Below, piece after piece: positions 34,532 to 45,448 of a DNA stretch of 64,000 nt. The DNA comes from Hyaloperonospora brassicae (lineage: Eukaryota > Oomycota > Peronosporomycetes > Peronosporales > Peronosporaceae). Where the stretch lies: positions 1 through 64,000 of the forward strand of contig CANTFL010001420.1 in NCBI GenBank assembly GCA_947650285.1. Direction: 5' to 3'. Position 1 is the stretch's first letter; every line of letters starts with the position of its first letter. A program made the translations under genes and the position numbers. The notes under the pieces are model-generated. The model searched no databases, was not told the DNA's origin, and saw nothing but the letters and a program-made list of their open reading frames with translations.

Positions 34532-35686
34532 TCAAGGACTAGGCTTCACCTGTTGACAGACCTCGCAAGATCGAATGTACTTCCGGACAAACTGATACTG
34601 GCGGGGCCAGTAAAAGTCACGACTGACCGTGAGGTAAGTCTTTTCTCGGCCGCGGTGACCGCTAGACGGCGCATCGTGACATTTGAACATGATGCGTAAT
34701 CGCAAGTCATCATGATCGGGAACGACGACACGAGGCGTGTCGTCGGCAACTGCTGTATAGTACAGCAGACCATTGCGAGTCGTGTACCATCCGAAAGAGG
34801 AACGGTACAGAGCCGGCAAATCCGACAAGGATTTCCGGGATGGGTTCGCAAGATGACCCATCAAACGGAGGAGATTCGTGTCTCCTGCGTATGCTTTCCG
34901 AACGTCGGTGAGTAAAGGTGACGACGGCACACTGATGTACAGTGTCGCGACAGTGAGCAAAGCCTCACTGTTGACTCGGGACGCTGGCTCGAAGTCGGGC
35001 CGACGTGACAACGCATCAGCGACGACATCAAGTCGTCTTGGCTTGTACTCCACGGAGAAGTTATACTCCGCGAAGAAGGACAGCCACCTCGCCATCCTTT
35101 GCAAGAGGTATGGACTGTTTACGGACGTGCATAGTGACGCATGGTCCGTACAGACGATGAAACGTTTATCTCCCAAGAGACAGACCCGGAAATTATCCAG
35201 TGCATATTTCATGGCAAGTAGTTCCTTGTCATGCACTGAGTAGTTGCGCTCAGCTGCTTGCAGCTGACGCGATTGATAACAGACGACGCGCTCTGCGCCA
35301 TCTGCATCAAATTGCATCAACGCACAGCCGATAGCAAAATCGCTGGCGTCACAGACCACATGAAATGTTCTGTCCTGATATGCAATCACCAAGATCGGCG
35401 ACTGCATCAAGCTCCGCTTGATACCTTCAAAGGAACGCTGGCACTCAGCGTTCCATGACCACTTGACATCTTTATTGAGAAAGCACGAAAGATGAACAGT
35501 CATCTCGGCGTAGTTGCGCGAGTACTTGTGCAAGTACGCCGCTAGTCCAAGGAACTTCCTTAGTCCCTTGACATCGACTGGCACTGGCCAGTCGGTGATA
35601 GCCTTGATCTTTTCGGGATCAGGGCGTACGCCGTGTAACCCACGATGCGCCCAAGAAGTGGTATTTCGCTTGCCGCGAATATACAC
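34532..35686 (-). CDS. Element 2 RT thumb, RNase H and integrase HHCC region
   Basis: A 384-codon frame continuing pol after one frameshift at about 35630-35690. It contains the RT thumb (DVKGLRKFLGLAAYLHKYS), RNase H (VVCDASDFAIGCALMQF with the first Asp, then HDKELLAMKYAL and TDHASL, and ADALSRRPDF), and the integrase zinc-binding region (HDAPSSGHRGREKTYLT, then YIRSCEVCQQVK). It ends at a stop at 34532 where the integrase core should continue. Confidence 0.85.
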   Translation of the reverse strand: MYIRGKRNTTSWAHRGLHGVRPDPEKIKAITDWPVPVDVKGLRKFLGLAAYLHKYSRNYAEMTVHLSCFLNKDVKWSWNAECQRSFEGIKRSLMQSPILVIAYQDRTFHVVCDASDFAIGCALMQFDADGAERVVCYQSRQLQAAERNYSVHDKELLAMKYALDNFRVCLLGDKRFIVCTDHASLCTSVNSPYLLQRMARWLSFFAEYNFSVEYKPRRLDVVADALSRRPDFEPASRVNSEALLTVATLYISVPSSPLLTDVRKAYAGDTNLLRLMGHLANPSRKSLSDLPALYRSSFGWYTTRNGLLYYTAVADDTPRVVVPDHDDLRLRIMFKCHDAPSSGHRGREKTYLTVSRDFYWPRQYQFVRKYIRSCEVCQQVKPSP

Positions 35687-36846
35687 TTCTTGAGGTTGGC
35701 ATACAACTTATGCTTGCGCATAAGTTGAAGAACCTTACGAACGTGAGTTCGGTGGACTTCACCGTCCGTCCTTCCGTCCATAGCCCGACTATGGACGAAC
35801 ACATCATCGAAATAACTCGGTGCGAAGTCTCGCACCGGTCTCAGCAGATTTGTAACACATCTGTTGAATGTTTCAGGGTCATTACTCAGCCCCTGTGGCA
35901 TCACTAGCCACTCCCAAAACATGCCGCTGGGAGTGCTCACTGCTGTGTACGGAACATCCCGTTCACGCATGAGGATCTGATAGAATCCATCCATCAGATC
36001 CGTGGACGAAAAGATGGTACTCTTTGACATACCATCTATGATTACGTCCTTTCTTGGTATCGGCGTCTGAGCCGGTACCGTTGCAGCATTCAACTTGTCG
36101 AATGCGTGCACTATCCGCCATCCTCCTGTTTCCTTTCGCACACAGAAGGTAGAAGAGCTGTGAGGTGATGTTGATTCCCTTACATGGCCCGCTGCTAAGA
36201 GATCGGCAAAGAACTTGTCGATCGCTAGTACTTGTTCACGAGGCAGTGGCCACTGCTTCATGACACAGTACTTCGAGCCCGGTTTAAGCTCTATTTCGTG
36301 TCGAGTGCCTTTTTCTTCAGGCAACTCGCAAGGTACGGATTCAGGGAATACATCCTTGATTTCGATCAAATCCTTATACAAAGGATTTTCCTGAAGTGAA
36401 TCCCAGGATTGAGACGTGTATCGCTCAATCCGAGTCCTATCATCGAGGACACTTTCGTCCATCGATGAGCTGCTGAGAACCCGTTCGTTCTCAGCAAATA
36501 CTGTGGCCGACCGAATATCGGCCACATACTCATCCTCTGTGACGAGTATGCAGAACTGCTTGACTTTGCCACTACGCAGATCACGCAAGAACCGTTTCGT
36601 TTCTAGCGTTGGCAACTGAGTTACCTCCGAAGTTAACTCCGGAGGCACAATCAGATCAAGCGTATAAGCGCATACGCTTGATCCGTCATTAACCAAGACG
36701 TTCAACGTATCGGGTACTTCCTGGGAACTTCGTTCCACAGGTTGCCGAAGATCTAATCCTTCAGCAAGTGACTCTTGAGAAATTCCTTCTTCAAGTACGT
36801 GGGGACCTATTCCCTCGACGTCTTCTGGATGTGGCTGTGCAACCAC
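35560..36846 (-). CDS. Element 2 reverse transcriptase (fingers and palm)
   Basis: A 428-codon frame. Residues ~165-400 are RT: EIELKPGSKYCVMKQWPL, the SSTDLMDGFYQI palm Asp, and the SYFDDVFVHS catalytic box at about 35803-35814 with both Asp residues present. The leader holds a diverged linker after the protease. The last ~20 residues are out of frame with the downstream RT thumb, so a frameshift lies near 35640. Unlike element 1, the catalytic box is intact. Confidence 0.85.
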   Translation of the reverse strand: MVAQPHPEDVEGIGPHVLEEGISQESLAEGLDLRQPVERSSQEVPDTLNVLVNDGSSVCAYTLDLIVPPELTSEVTQLPTLETKRFLRDLRSGKVKQFCILVTEDEYVADIRSATVFAENERVLSSSSMDESVLDDRTRIERYTSQSWDSLQENPLYKDLIEIKDVFPESVPCELPEEKGTRHEIELKPGSKYCVMKQWPLPREQVLAIDKFFADLLAAGHVRESTSPHSSSTFCVRKETGGWRIVHAFDKLNAATVPAQTPIPRKDVIIDGMSKSTIFSSTDLMDGFYQILMRERDVPYTAVSTPSGMFWEWLVMPQGLSNDPETFNRCVTNLLRPVRDFAPSYFDDVFVHSRAMDGRTDGEVHRTHVRKVLQLMRKHKLYANLKKCIFAASEIPLLGRIVGYTAYALIPKRSRLSPTGQCQSMSRD

Positions 36847-37058
36847 AGTCAGGTACCGATCATCTACGGTCGACTCTCCAGTCGACCTAGGATGTCCATG
36901 TTGTCATTGGAAGGCAACAGGTTTCTTTTGTCTAAGATGCTGCCCGCTAGGCATGCATCCATATTCCGGTCCACTCGACTTCTTCGAGTGGTGGACCTTC
37001 GGCGCCGCCTGAACTTCTGTACAGCCGCCGGGAGCTTGCTCCACAGTGTAGTGATGAA

Positions 37059-37598
37059 CTACACTATGATCTTGTGCAGTCGTGCTAACGACCGTACCGC
37101 AAGTGAGGCCATCGCACTCGCAGTACATCCACACGCTTGTGGACGCTTCATGACGTTCATCAGATGGCCATCTGATGAACAAGTGGCAGGCATCTTCACA
37201 GATCGATGCTGCCAGCTCACCCTTGGCTCGTACTTTCTGATCCAAGGTGATCCCAGGATGACATCAAATTTGTCATCCAGATCCAGTACGATGAAGTCAT
37301 CATCGTACTGTTCGCCCTCTAACGTGTAGTGGATTCCTACTACACGTTTCTCAACGGTTATCGATGCGTCTGTTGCAAGGCGCACCGTCCTCCTTGTGAG
37401 GGCAATGTCGCGCTCAACGAACTTGAACCTACGACCCTCTAGTGACTGGCGTCGAACAAAGTTGTTCGATGCCCCACAGTCTACTAGGGCACGAAGCGAC
37501 AAATCATTTGTCGCTTCCAACTTCAAGGTGATGAGCGAAACGTCATCACCAGGTGCATAGACACATAATGATTGTGTATCTGGAACAACTTTCGTCAA
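37059..37598 (-). CDS. Element 2 aspartic protease region
   Basis: Contains LRALVDCGASNNFVRR, the retroviral-type protease active-site region reading Asp-Cys-Gly rather than Asp-Ser/Thr-Gly, and a closing block FDVILGSPWIRKYEP. The frame loses protease character after about 37200. Whether the Cys variant is lineage-typical or a mutation cannot be told from one copy; element 1 reads GSG here. Confidence 0.75.
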   Translation of the reverse strand: MTKVVPDTQSLCVYAPGDDVSLITLKLEATNDLSLRALVDCGASNNFVRRQSLEGRRFKFVERDIALTRRTVRLATDASITVEKRVVGIHYTLEGEQYDDDFIVLDLDDKFDVILGSPWIRKYEPRVSWQHRSVKMPATCSSDGHLMNVMKRPQACGCTASAMASLAVRSLARLHKIIV

Positions 37599-37648
37599 GA
37601 GGTTTGCAAATTCTCTTGAGGTTGCTGGATCAGTAGGGCGCTCCGCCC

Positions 37649-38803
37649 CTACTGACCCCGACCATTTTTTGATGGTCCGTCTCGCTGTTGCGGTTTCGCA
37701 ACAGCGCTGGACCCACGCCCATTGCCCTTTCTGGCAAATGAACGACTATTTCGCTCAGTACTGTTTGGTACTGGGAGTGGATCTCTACACTCGTATGCGT
37801 AGTGCCCTAACTTCTGACAGCGATTGCATTTCAGCATTCGCTTGTTGTTTGTAGAGCGAGGTCTCTCGCTCTCAACATAGCAGAGGTCCATTGGTTCTGG
37901 ACCTACGATCTCTTGTCGTCTCGGTGGACGATAAGAGTTTGAGCTAGCATGAGCCTGTCTCATGCTAAAGACTTCCTGTTACGCGGCTGATATCGCATCT
38001 TCCAGCGTATTCAGCTCAAGGCGGAACAGGTGGCTCCTGACGGGCCCTTCTGCGAGCCCTTGCATGAACACCGTAATCAACGTGTGTTCATGAACTGAGT
38101 TAGCAGTTATACTACTCGCGAGGAGTCGTATATGTTGAGCGCAAGCGTGAACATCACGCTTACCCTGCTTGATTTTCAGTATCTCTGAACGAGCTCTGAA
38201 CTCAGCGCGTGGCGGCTCAAACGTTTGTCTGAGCCGGGCCTTGAAGTCATCTAGCGACCTAAACACATTTAAGTCGCTACTCTCGAGGCCCAGGGACCAA
38301 GTTTTGGCACGTCCTGATAATTGGGTTTGAGCAAATGTGAGTTTCATTTGCTCATCTTCGACGCGACGAGCCCTTAGGGCTCTGTCGAGTTCGACAAACC
38401 ATAGTAACAGGGAGTCTTCCGGGACTCCACTGTACTTGGAGATGTCGACCTTCATGACTTCGGGACGACGCGCATGCGCCGTCCCGCCCACAGCAGCATG
38501 GAATTGCTGCTGTCTCAACAGCTCCGTCTGTTGAGCACCGAGTTCTCTCAACTGCTCGGCCTGTTGAGAGCCTTGCTGGTGAAGCAAGGCTACTTTCTCC
38601 CTCTCGAGAGCAAGTTCATTCTGAATGAACTTGGCTATAGCGGCATGTTGTTGGTCTCTGTCTAGAGACTTCAACATGGTGCTGACGACGAGTTCGCCTA
38701 CGGTAGAACTCATTCGTTCTACCGCACCCCATTCGATGTCACTCAAATGGTTAAACCCTTCACGCGTGGCGTGAAAGGTTTCTTCATCATCCAACATGTT
38801 CAT
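37649..38803 (-). pseudogene. Element 2 gag with one internal stop
   Basis: The frame starts MNMLDDEETF at 38803 and runs to a TAA at 37979. It then continues in the same phase to 37649. The first part is helical capsid-like protein (KVDISKYSGVPEDSLLLWF, then FKARLRQTFEPP). The second carries a CCHC nucleocapsid knuckle (CNRCQKLGHYAYEC, about 37810-37850). The single stop would cut the knuckle off; read-through or a functional copy elsewhere would be needed. Confidence 0.8.
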
Positions 38804-38847
38804 GTTGGATGCTGTGGTCCTTGGAAGGACTAGAAAGTGCTACCAGG

Positions 38848-39239
38848 TGTAACGGGGCACACCCTTGCGTGAACTTAACGCAAGGGTATCGTGCCCCGAC
38901 AAGCGTACACGAGGCAAACGAGGAAGCGTAGATAAAGGAAAAAGTAAAACTGTTGCATTAATATAATTAAGTCTTTTTGTTACTCTCTCTCTGTTTGACT
39001 AAACTTAAGTATGTTAATATAACTGAGTGTATGGTGACGTCTCGTCACCACTCATTGCGCGCGTCCTGCGGCGATTGGTGGGTTGATATCATTAAGATAC
39101 CAACCAATGAGCAGACCCTTTGGTCGCCTCACCAATATCACCATTATCGGTGATATTGTTCAAAGAATATTCAACTTAATATTCCTGATTGTCACTTTCT
39201 TTAAAGTGACACTTCCATGTAACGGGCTGCCCCGTTACA
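38848..39239 (-). repeat. Element 2 5' LTR (392 bp)
   Basis: Partner of 31269-31682, shorter by small deletions. On the minus strand it starts TGTAACGGGG and forms the 22-nt hairpin at 39218-39239. Confidence 0.93.
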
Positions 39240-39303
39240 CTTACCCCTGGCTTGGGACATTTCACGCGTCTCGTACACCTTATCGCGTAACATAGACTGT
39301 CTA

Positions 39304-39306
<3 letters not shown>

Positions 39307-39349
<43 letters not shown>
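39307..39349 (+). repeat. (CT)n microsatellite
   Basis: About 21 uninterrupted CT units, starting 67 bp right of element 2. Confidence 0.95.
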
Positions 39350-39352
<3 letters not shown>

Positions 39353-40525
39353 TCAGCGACATGCCGAGTGGGAGTTGTACTTGCACAGAGCCGAAGGCGT
39401 GCCATGATCGTCAGCTAACGACACTTGCTTGATTCTATGTCGAGATGGTGAAAGGGTGGCACGCTACGTATGTACACACGGAAGGTGATCTCGTCTGTAT
39501 GTGAACATACTTATCCACGACCACGAAGCGGTGGTGAATAATATCGCTTCACATGTGTTTGATCAGCAACTGTAGACGATATGCATACCGCAGTTGCAAA
39601 GAAAATTCCAATGATGAGAGGGTTCACGAGCCAAGGGGCCAAGACGCAGTTGTCTAGTGCGACTATCGTGTATTGCGCCTAATGAAGTACAGGGGCGTGC
39701 GACAGCTTCAACGCGTGTAGTCCGACCCTGACGAGCAAGCGCACTTCGAGAGCAAACGAACAATGACGACGACCGAGTCAGCCGGAGCTGCAGGAGAAGA
39801 GAGAAGGGAACAGAGAGAGATGGAGTGACACGCGCGTGGTCCGCACGGCGTTGACGACAGGAACTTGACAACGCCGCTACGACCCCTAAAGCAAACTACA
39901 AACTGTCGATGTGCAATGGGTTTTTACTCTTCCACCGTCGCCACATGTAAGTCAAGTGACACGAAAAAGTCGTGTCCCACCGCAAGCGTGTTGCAACGCA
40001 AGACAAGCGAGAGGGTCTCAAGCGTGAGGCATTGCAGACGCCTTTCGTCTGCTGCAAGACACACGACAGAGAGCGTGACCCACGCGTTCGCTCTACAGTC
40101 CAGCGGCCGCGCAGCAGCGTCTTGCCGTCAGTGTCGCTCCGTCAACCACAACTCCCAGCGCGTAATATGACACCACCACCGTCGTCCCCACCCCACCCCA
40201 CTCGCTCGCTCACGCACAAAGCGATCGGCTGTCGCTTCACACACCGTCCACGCCATCAATACGCGACGACCTCACCGCTTTCCACCTCCTACCGACACAA
40301 CACGGCACTCGGCAAGTGACAAACCACCAACTTGGCCGACACCACCGCCGACCAAAGCACAGTACCGCACAGGCCAACAAACCTCTACTCTCATTGAGCT
40401 CGTCGGTGAGTCCAGCAATACCCACTCACTCACTCTCTTACCGCGTTTTCGTCCCTCCCCCCTTCGACCGTTACTCACAAAGCGTCACGAACGACACGAC
40501 ACGTCGTGCAATTGTCGTCCCCCAG

Positions 40526-40684
<159 letters not shown>

Positions 40685-40746
40685 CGCCCCATTAGCAGTC
40701 TGGAAACCGCCCGCCGTCGCCTCTCACGTCCCGCTTCGACTCGCTC

Positions 40747-43700
40747 ATGGCCGCCCGTCGAGGCCTCTCGTCGTCCCGCGCCCCGACGACGGCCCCCTCG
40801 GCGTCCGCGTCCAGTCTCACCTCGTCGTCCTCGTCGTCGCCCCTCGCGTCCTACGCCGCCGCCTCCGCCTCCGCCCGCACGTGGACGCCGCTCCGCGACA
40901 ACCACTTCCACCCGCCGCCGCTCTCGGCCCGAGAACGGGCGTACCTCGTGCGCAAGTCGTGCGAAGCAGCGCAAGAGCTCGTGGAGCGCGCGCGGAGCGC
41001 CGGGGGCCCCATCGCCTGGCGCCACGTGGAGAAGCACAACGACGTGCAGATCTACGCGGGTTCGCCCCGCGCGACAACGGCAACGACAGCGGCGGCCGGG
41101 GGCGCGGCCGCCACCGCGGGCAGCATGTGCGGCGTCACGAGCGTCCCGGGGACCGTCGCCGAAGTGGCGTCGCTCTTCGAGTTGGGCTCGACGCGGCAGA
41201 TGAAGGAGTTTGCCCGCGCCCACCGCGAGTGGTTCTACGACGGCGTTGTGCTGCACGTGATGGCGGCCCGGACGAGCGACAAGCCGCTGCACCAAGTGAC
41301 GGCCAAGTGGATGGTCGCCCAGATGCCACCCGGGCTCCCGCATCGGGACTTTTGCTTCCTCGAGTGCCAAGACAAGTTTGTCGACGCCAGGGGCCGCAAA
41401 GGATGGGTCTTGGGGCAGCACTCGATCAAACTCCCGGGCTGCGACGACCTCAAGCGCGAGTTTGGCCTCGTGCGTGGGAGCCTCTACCACTCGGGCTTTG
41501 TCGTCGTCGAGAGCGAAGAGCGCCCTGGGCACGTCGATGTGATTCACTTGGTGCAGCTCAACTTGAAAGAGCGCACGCCCGTGCCGCTGAGCGTCCTGCG
41601 GACGCGCGTGCTCTTTGTCACGCAAGTGCGCAACATGCTCCGCAGCAAACGACTGAACGAACAGCGCTATCGAAGCGACTTGGAGCTCGTGCCGAAAAAG
41701 TACCGGAGCAAATGTGCCGTGTGCAAAGACTCGTTCTCGCTCTTGTTGCTCCGGAAGCTCAACTGCCGGAAGTGCGGTGACGTCGTTTGTGCAGCGTGCA
41801 GTAAGGAGTTCCCGATTGAAAACTGCAGCTTTGCAGCATCCAATGGAGGAGACGAAGTGCGCAAACTGCGCATCTGCATGCACTGTTTCCAGGTGATTAC
41901 CAACGCTCCAAAGCCGACGTCAGCATTGGTGCAACCGGCTCACTCGTCGACAATCTCGATGAGCTTCTTGGGTGTCGATGATGCTGATCGGCACTTGGCG
42001 TCGCGGAGCGGTGGGCGCTACAATGGCCGGGAAGGAGAACCGCCGAAGATTTTCCTGCAATCCATGCGCCATGAAAAGCCTTCGCGTCAGCGCCTGTCAA
42101 GTACGTTACACATGTCTGGATTCCGGTCAGACGTACCGCACTCGGCGTCCCGGCACATGATGCGAGGTGAACCGGATATGGAGCTGTATTCGAGATCCCA
42201 GCATCGTCACCAACAGCAGCGTGAGTACGGTCGGTCGCACAACCATCCCGAAAGTCAGCGCATGCGTCCGTCCGACTTCCGACCGAGCCAGAGCTTGTCG
42301 CTAGATGACCCCATCACCAGAGGCGAAGATCGGTATACGATGGATATGCCGGGATCAGTTGCAGCCCCATCCTTTACCTCGGTTTTCGATCATTCAGCTA
42401 CCGATGCTCGGCACAGCCCACTTCATGGGTTCACAAGCGGCAGCAGCAGTGATCTGTTGGTGGAGATGAGCAGCAACAATACACGAAATTTCAGTCGGCT
42501 CCAAGAGTTGAGCAGCCGCGAACGACTGGAGCGATTACAGCGCGAGGACAACATGGCTCGATCGAACACCGACCATCGCATGCCTGATGCCTACATGTCT
42601 GCACTTCAGCAAGCAAGCCGCGACAAGCACGAGTTTGACGTGCCAACACCTATTTACCAGGCTCCGCTGAGCGACTTTGGCTCGTATCGCGCGACACTAG
42701 ACGACGAATCGGTTGCTCCCCCCGTTTTCGGTCCGTTCGATTCTACGTTGGACGTCGTGGCTGGACCTCCCTTGCTGGACGTGGATGCGCTTCGTATAAC
42801 CGAACCATCGGTTTCGATTGAGCTTACTAGCTTGAGCCCAGCCGCAAGGCCTCCAACGACACATCAGCGTGACGATAACGAACTTTTACGTCTGCGCGAA
42901 CGCAAAGCTGAACGCCGTCGTGAGTCCACGAGCTCGGATTCTTCTGCCATCTCAATCGATATTGACACGTACGAGGGTACATCACACCTTGCCACGGTTC
43001 CGTCAATTCCTGAACAACAGAAACTGCGTGGCGAGCAGTATCAGATGCATGTTGCAGGGAATGTGAAGCCGAAGGTAGTTGTCGGATCGAGGACCAGTGC
43101 ATCGCATGGGAACCGCATGAATGTAGCGTGCACCCACGACACTGACGAAGATTCGGATACGTCGATGGGTGCCTCGGACGACGAAGAAGAAGGTCAAACC
43201 AGCGTCGATTGTACACCTGTATCGATACCTGCGCCGCCTCATAGGTTGCTCGACGACAATGCTGAGGAGACAAAGGCACAAGAATATTCAGAAACGTTGG
43301 CGTTGCCACCTCCGTCCCCGTCTGCTCACGGAATGACTCGTACGACGCTAGAGCGCCCATCTATTGCAGCATCGTCGGCAAGTTGGTCATTGGTGGACCA
43401 GTCATCAGCAGCAGTAGCTAGGAAGGAAGGAGCAGCGAAAAAAAAATTGCAAACGAATACGGAGGCTGTCAAGGATACCTGCATTGATCATGGGTACCAG
43501 CTGGGACGTTTAAAAGCGGACGATAGGACTAATGGTGAGGTGCTTGGTGTACACGTTTCACCAAAACATAGCGGGGTGCAGATTGCTGGCGAGAAACAGC
43601 GCGTGCGTGGACTCCGCGATGAAGCGAACGATGACGGTTTGGTCAGCCGCGAACGGCGGCTAATGGGTGCAGAAAATGCAGTGGTTTCTGATACGAGCGG

Positions 43701-44604
43701 CGGCGATATGAACTATCTGGATGCTGGTCAGCGCCACCAATCTGACGGACAGGCCACTACGACTTTTTGTGGGCCAAGCAGCTCGTCACCTGAGCTCAGC
43801 GATGGTATGGCTGCAGCTTCGAACACTGCTGTCGATGCCTCCAGCACTGCTGCTGGTAATGCTGAAGGCGCGTTGCCTCTACCTGAGTGCACGCCAAGAT
43901 CACTGAAGAAAGAGCGTACCGAAACATCAGCTTTGTCGCGGCACGTGCATGCATATACTAGCCGTGAGGATGGAGTTGTTCTCGACAATGTGGGGTCGTA
44001 TGAGCGCTCTCCGTCGTTGAATGAGGATGATGGCGATGCGCACCGGTTTGGTCAAAAGGGATTGAGCGACATGAGCTCTGTGACGTCGACGTCTGGTGCC
44101 GAGACTGTCGACCACTTTGTTACTGGTGGTAGCGTCGCATCATTTGCTGCGGAAGATATTGCAGAAGATCTTGTCACTGTAGGGGTCAACATATCCACTT
44201 CTCTCAGCGTTCATGATGAGCAGGCTTTCATGTCGGTTATGCCATCAATTGAGACACAGAGGAGTGGGGACAACGTTTCGGAAACTGACTTGAGTGTGAC
44301 GCGTAGGACATCGGTCTCTTCGCTTTCCAGCACCAGCGCTCGAGATGGCAGCATCAGTAGCATGGGCTTGTGTATCACGGCACCGAATGAGTCTTCTGCG
44401 CCAAGCAGCACTGACAATGTGCTGCCTGTAATTAGTTCCGATTGTACCCAGACGACAGAGCAGGATGGGAAACAGGATCACGAAATTGCGGCGAGGGAGG
44501 CGCATGTCCTGACGACTGCATCAACGACGTCGGGGCAGAGCAGTGACTGCTATGCTCTGGATAATTTTCAGCCCAATTTTCCTGCGTCTTTCGATGCTCA
44601 GTAG
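40747..44604 (+). CDS. START-FYVE domain protein (1285 aa), oomycete type
   Basis: One uninterrupted frame. Residues 1-60 are Ala/Ser-rich and disordered. About 90-310 is a START-like lipid-binding domain (SMCGVTSVPGTVAEVASLF, then DKPLHQVTAKWMVAQMPPG, RDFCFLECQDKF, and HVDVIHLVQLNLK). Residues ~319-382 are a FYVE/RING-like zinc finger with four CxxC pairs (CAVCKDSF, CRKCGDVVCAACS, CMHC). Canonical FYVE fingers have a basic RRHHCR motif for PI3P; here it reads RKLNCRKCG, so PI3P binding may be weak. The rest (~390-1285) is a long Ser/Asp/Glu-rich tail with no domain. The family is greatly expanded in oomycetes and is presumed to work in endosomal lipid signalling; the exact role is unknown. 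The start is the first in-frame ATG after the TGTC repeat. Confidence 0.88.
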   Translation: MAARRGLSSSRAPTTAPSASASSLTSSSSSSPLASYAAASASARTWTPLRDNHFHPPPLSARERAYLVRKSCEAAQELVERARSAGGPIAWRHVEKHNDVQIYAGSPRATTATTAAAGGAAATAGSMCGVTSVPGTVAEVASLFELGSTRQMKEFARAHREWFYDGVVLHVMAARTSDKPLHQVTAKWMVAQMPPGLPHRDFCFLECQDKFVDARGRKGWVLGQHSIKLPGCDDLKREFGLVRGSLYHSGFVVVESEERPGHVDVIHLVQLNLKERTPVPLSVLRTRVLFVTQVRNMLRSKRLNEQRYRSDLELVPKKYRSKCAVCKDSFSLLLLRKLNCRKCGDVVCAACSKEFPIENCSFAASNGGDEVRKLRICMHCFQVITNAPKPTSALVQPAHSSTISMSFLGVDDADRHLASRSGGRYNGREGEPPKIFLQSMRHEKPSRQRLSSTLHMSGFRSDVPHSASRHMMRGEPDMELYSRSQHRHQQQREYGRSHNHPESQRMRPSDFRPSQSLSLDDPITRGEDRYTMDMPGSVAAPSFTSVFDHSATDARHSPLHGFTSGSSSDLLVEMSSNNTRNFSRLQELSSRERLERLQREDNMARSNTDHRMPDAYMSALQQASRDKHEFDVPTPIYQAPLSDFGSYRATLDDESVAPPVFGPFDSTLDVVAGPPLLDVDALRITEPSVSIELTSLSPAARPPTTHQRDDNELLRLRERKAERRRESTSSDSSAISIDIDTYEGTSHLATVPSIPEQQKLRGEQYQMHVAGNVKPKVVVGSRTSASHGNRMNVACTHDTDEDSDTSMGASDDEEEGQTSVDCTPVSIPAPPHRLLDDNAEETKAQEYSETLALPPPSPSAHGMTRTTLERPSIAASSASWSLVDQSSAAVARKEGAAKKKLQTNTEAVKDTCIDHGYQLGRLKADDRTNGEVLGVHVSPKHSGVQIAGEKQRVRGLRDEANDDGLVSRERRLMGAENAVVSDTSGGDMNYLDAGQRHQSDGQATTTFCGPSSSSPELSDGMAAASNTAVDASSTAAGNAEGALPLPECTPRSLKKERTETSALSRHVHAYTSREDGVVLDNVGSYERSPSLNEDDGDAHRFGQKGLSDMSSVTSTSGAETVDHFVTGGSVASFAAEDIAEDLVTVGVNISTSLSVHDEQAFMSVMPSIETQRSGDNVSETDLSVTRRTSVSSLSSTSARDGSISSMGLCITAPNESSAPSSTDNVLPVISSDCTQTTEQDGKQDHEIAAREAHVLTTASTTSGQSSDCYALDNFQPNFPASFDAQ

Positions 44605-44619
44605 CAGATGAGGAAATGA

Positions 44620-45010
44620 CGTACTGGCAATGACGACAATGCCAGACATTCGTTGCCATCCGAAGAACGTGGTTGTACGAACAGCTTAGGTGGCAACGAT
44701 GCCGAGGCACCTGGCTACGAGTCCATTGGGTCATTATTGGCATGGAGAACGGGATTGATACGAATGCCACCTCGACATCAAGCAGCAGCGATGGTAATTA
44801 CAAAGGCGAGTTTGTCTGCACTCGGCAAAAATGCTTTGCTGTTAATGACGGCGGGAGACGATAGACCGGGAAGCTAACATACTTGAAGCCAAATCGAGCG
44901 AGAAATTGACGAGTTACCGAGCGGTAGCATGGACGATCAGGATTTTTCAGCAGCGTTTGGTGTTCCATGTCGACGGAGGAGTCGAAACGAAGGGTGTCGT
45001 CGTACTTGAT
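44620..45010 (+). pseudogene. Coding-like relic downstream of the START-FYVE gene
   Basis: After the stop at 44604, protein-like segments follow on the same strand in changing phases (LPSEERGCTNSLGGNDAEAP, then GMENGIDTNATSTSSSSDG, then IEREIDELPSGSMDDQDF). They resemble the acidic, Ser-rich tail in style. They may be a former C-terminal extension lost by nonsense and frameshift changes. Weak evidence, with no homology shown. Confidence 0.25.
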
Positions 45011-45448
45011 GGAGTCTGTGTTGTGTAAATGAGCTTATGTTGTACAGAAGAGCCCCACTTGCAGAGCAGGCCAACTGTTCGAGCATTAGGCCGAATCGAC
45101 TTTGAGATAAGTTTGCGACGTTGTAGACGCATAAGTCACGACCTCGAAAGTGTCGCTAAATTGACCATTGCTTTATCGTTGAGTTCGTTTGTACACCATC
45201 AGCTGCGCTGCAAGAGAACGTGTCAAGTGACTTGGCGATACGTATGCTTACAAATGATGAGCACGAAAGGCTTTGATCGAGTTGCTTGTCTTGGCAACTA
45301 CACCCTCAAGTCAGTAAATGTCCGCAGTTTACTTTGACAGCAAACATGTAGATACGAAGTCGACAGGTGAAAGACAGGTACACATCTTCGACTTCAGCTG
45401 AACGCCTGACCATACAGAGTATCAAAAAGTGCACGACATGCTTGCCAA

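Larger units (their letters stand above)
31269..39239 (-). mobile_element. Ty3/gypsy LTR retrotransposon, element 2 (full length, few breaks)
   Basis: 7971 bp on the minus strand, in the same order as element 1: LTR, primer-binding site, gag, protease, RT, RNase H, integrase, chromodomain, antisense ORF, LTR. The primer-binding site (TGGTAGCACTTTCTAGT on the minus strand, ending at 38845) begins two bases inside the LTR, as in element 1. The flanking pentamers CTTAG (31264-31268) and CTTAC (39240-39244) match at 4 of 5 bases. Gag and pol each carry a few stops or frameshifts, while the antisense ORF is intact. It is younger or less decayed than element 1 and clearly of the same lineage at protein level. 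Confidence 0.9.

Noticed and set aside
39307..39349. Telomere-like repeat
   Set aside because: Plain CT dinucleotide microsatellite, not a telomeric unit.
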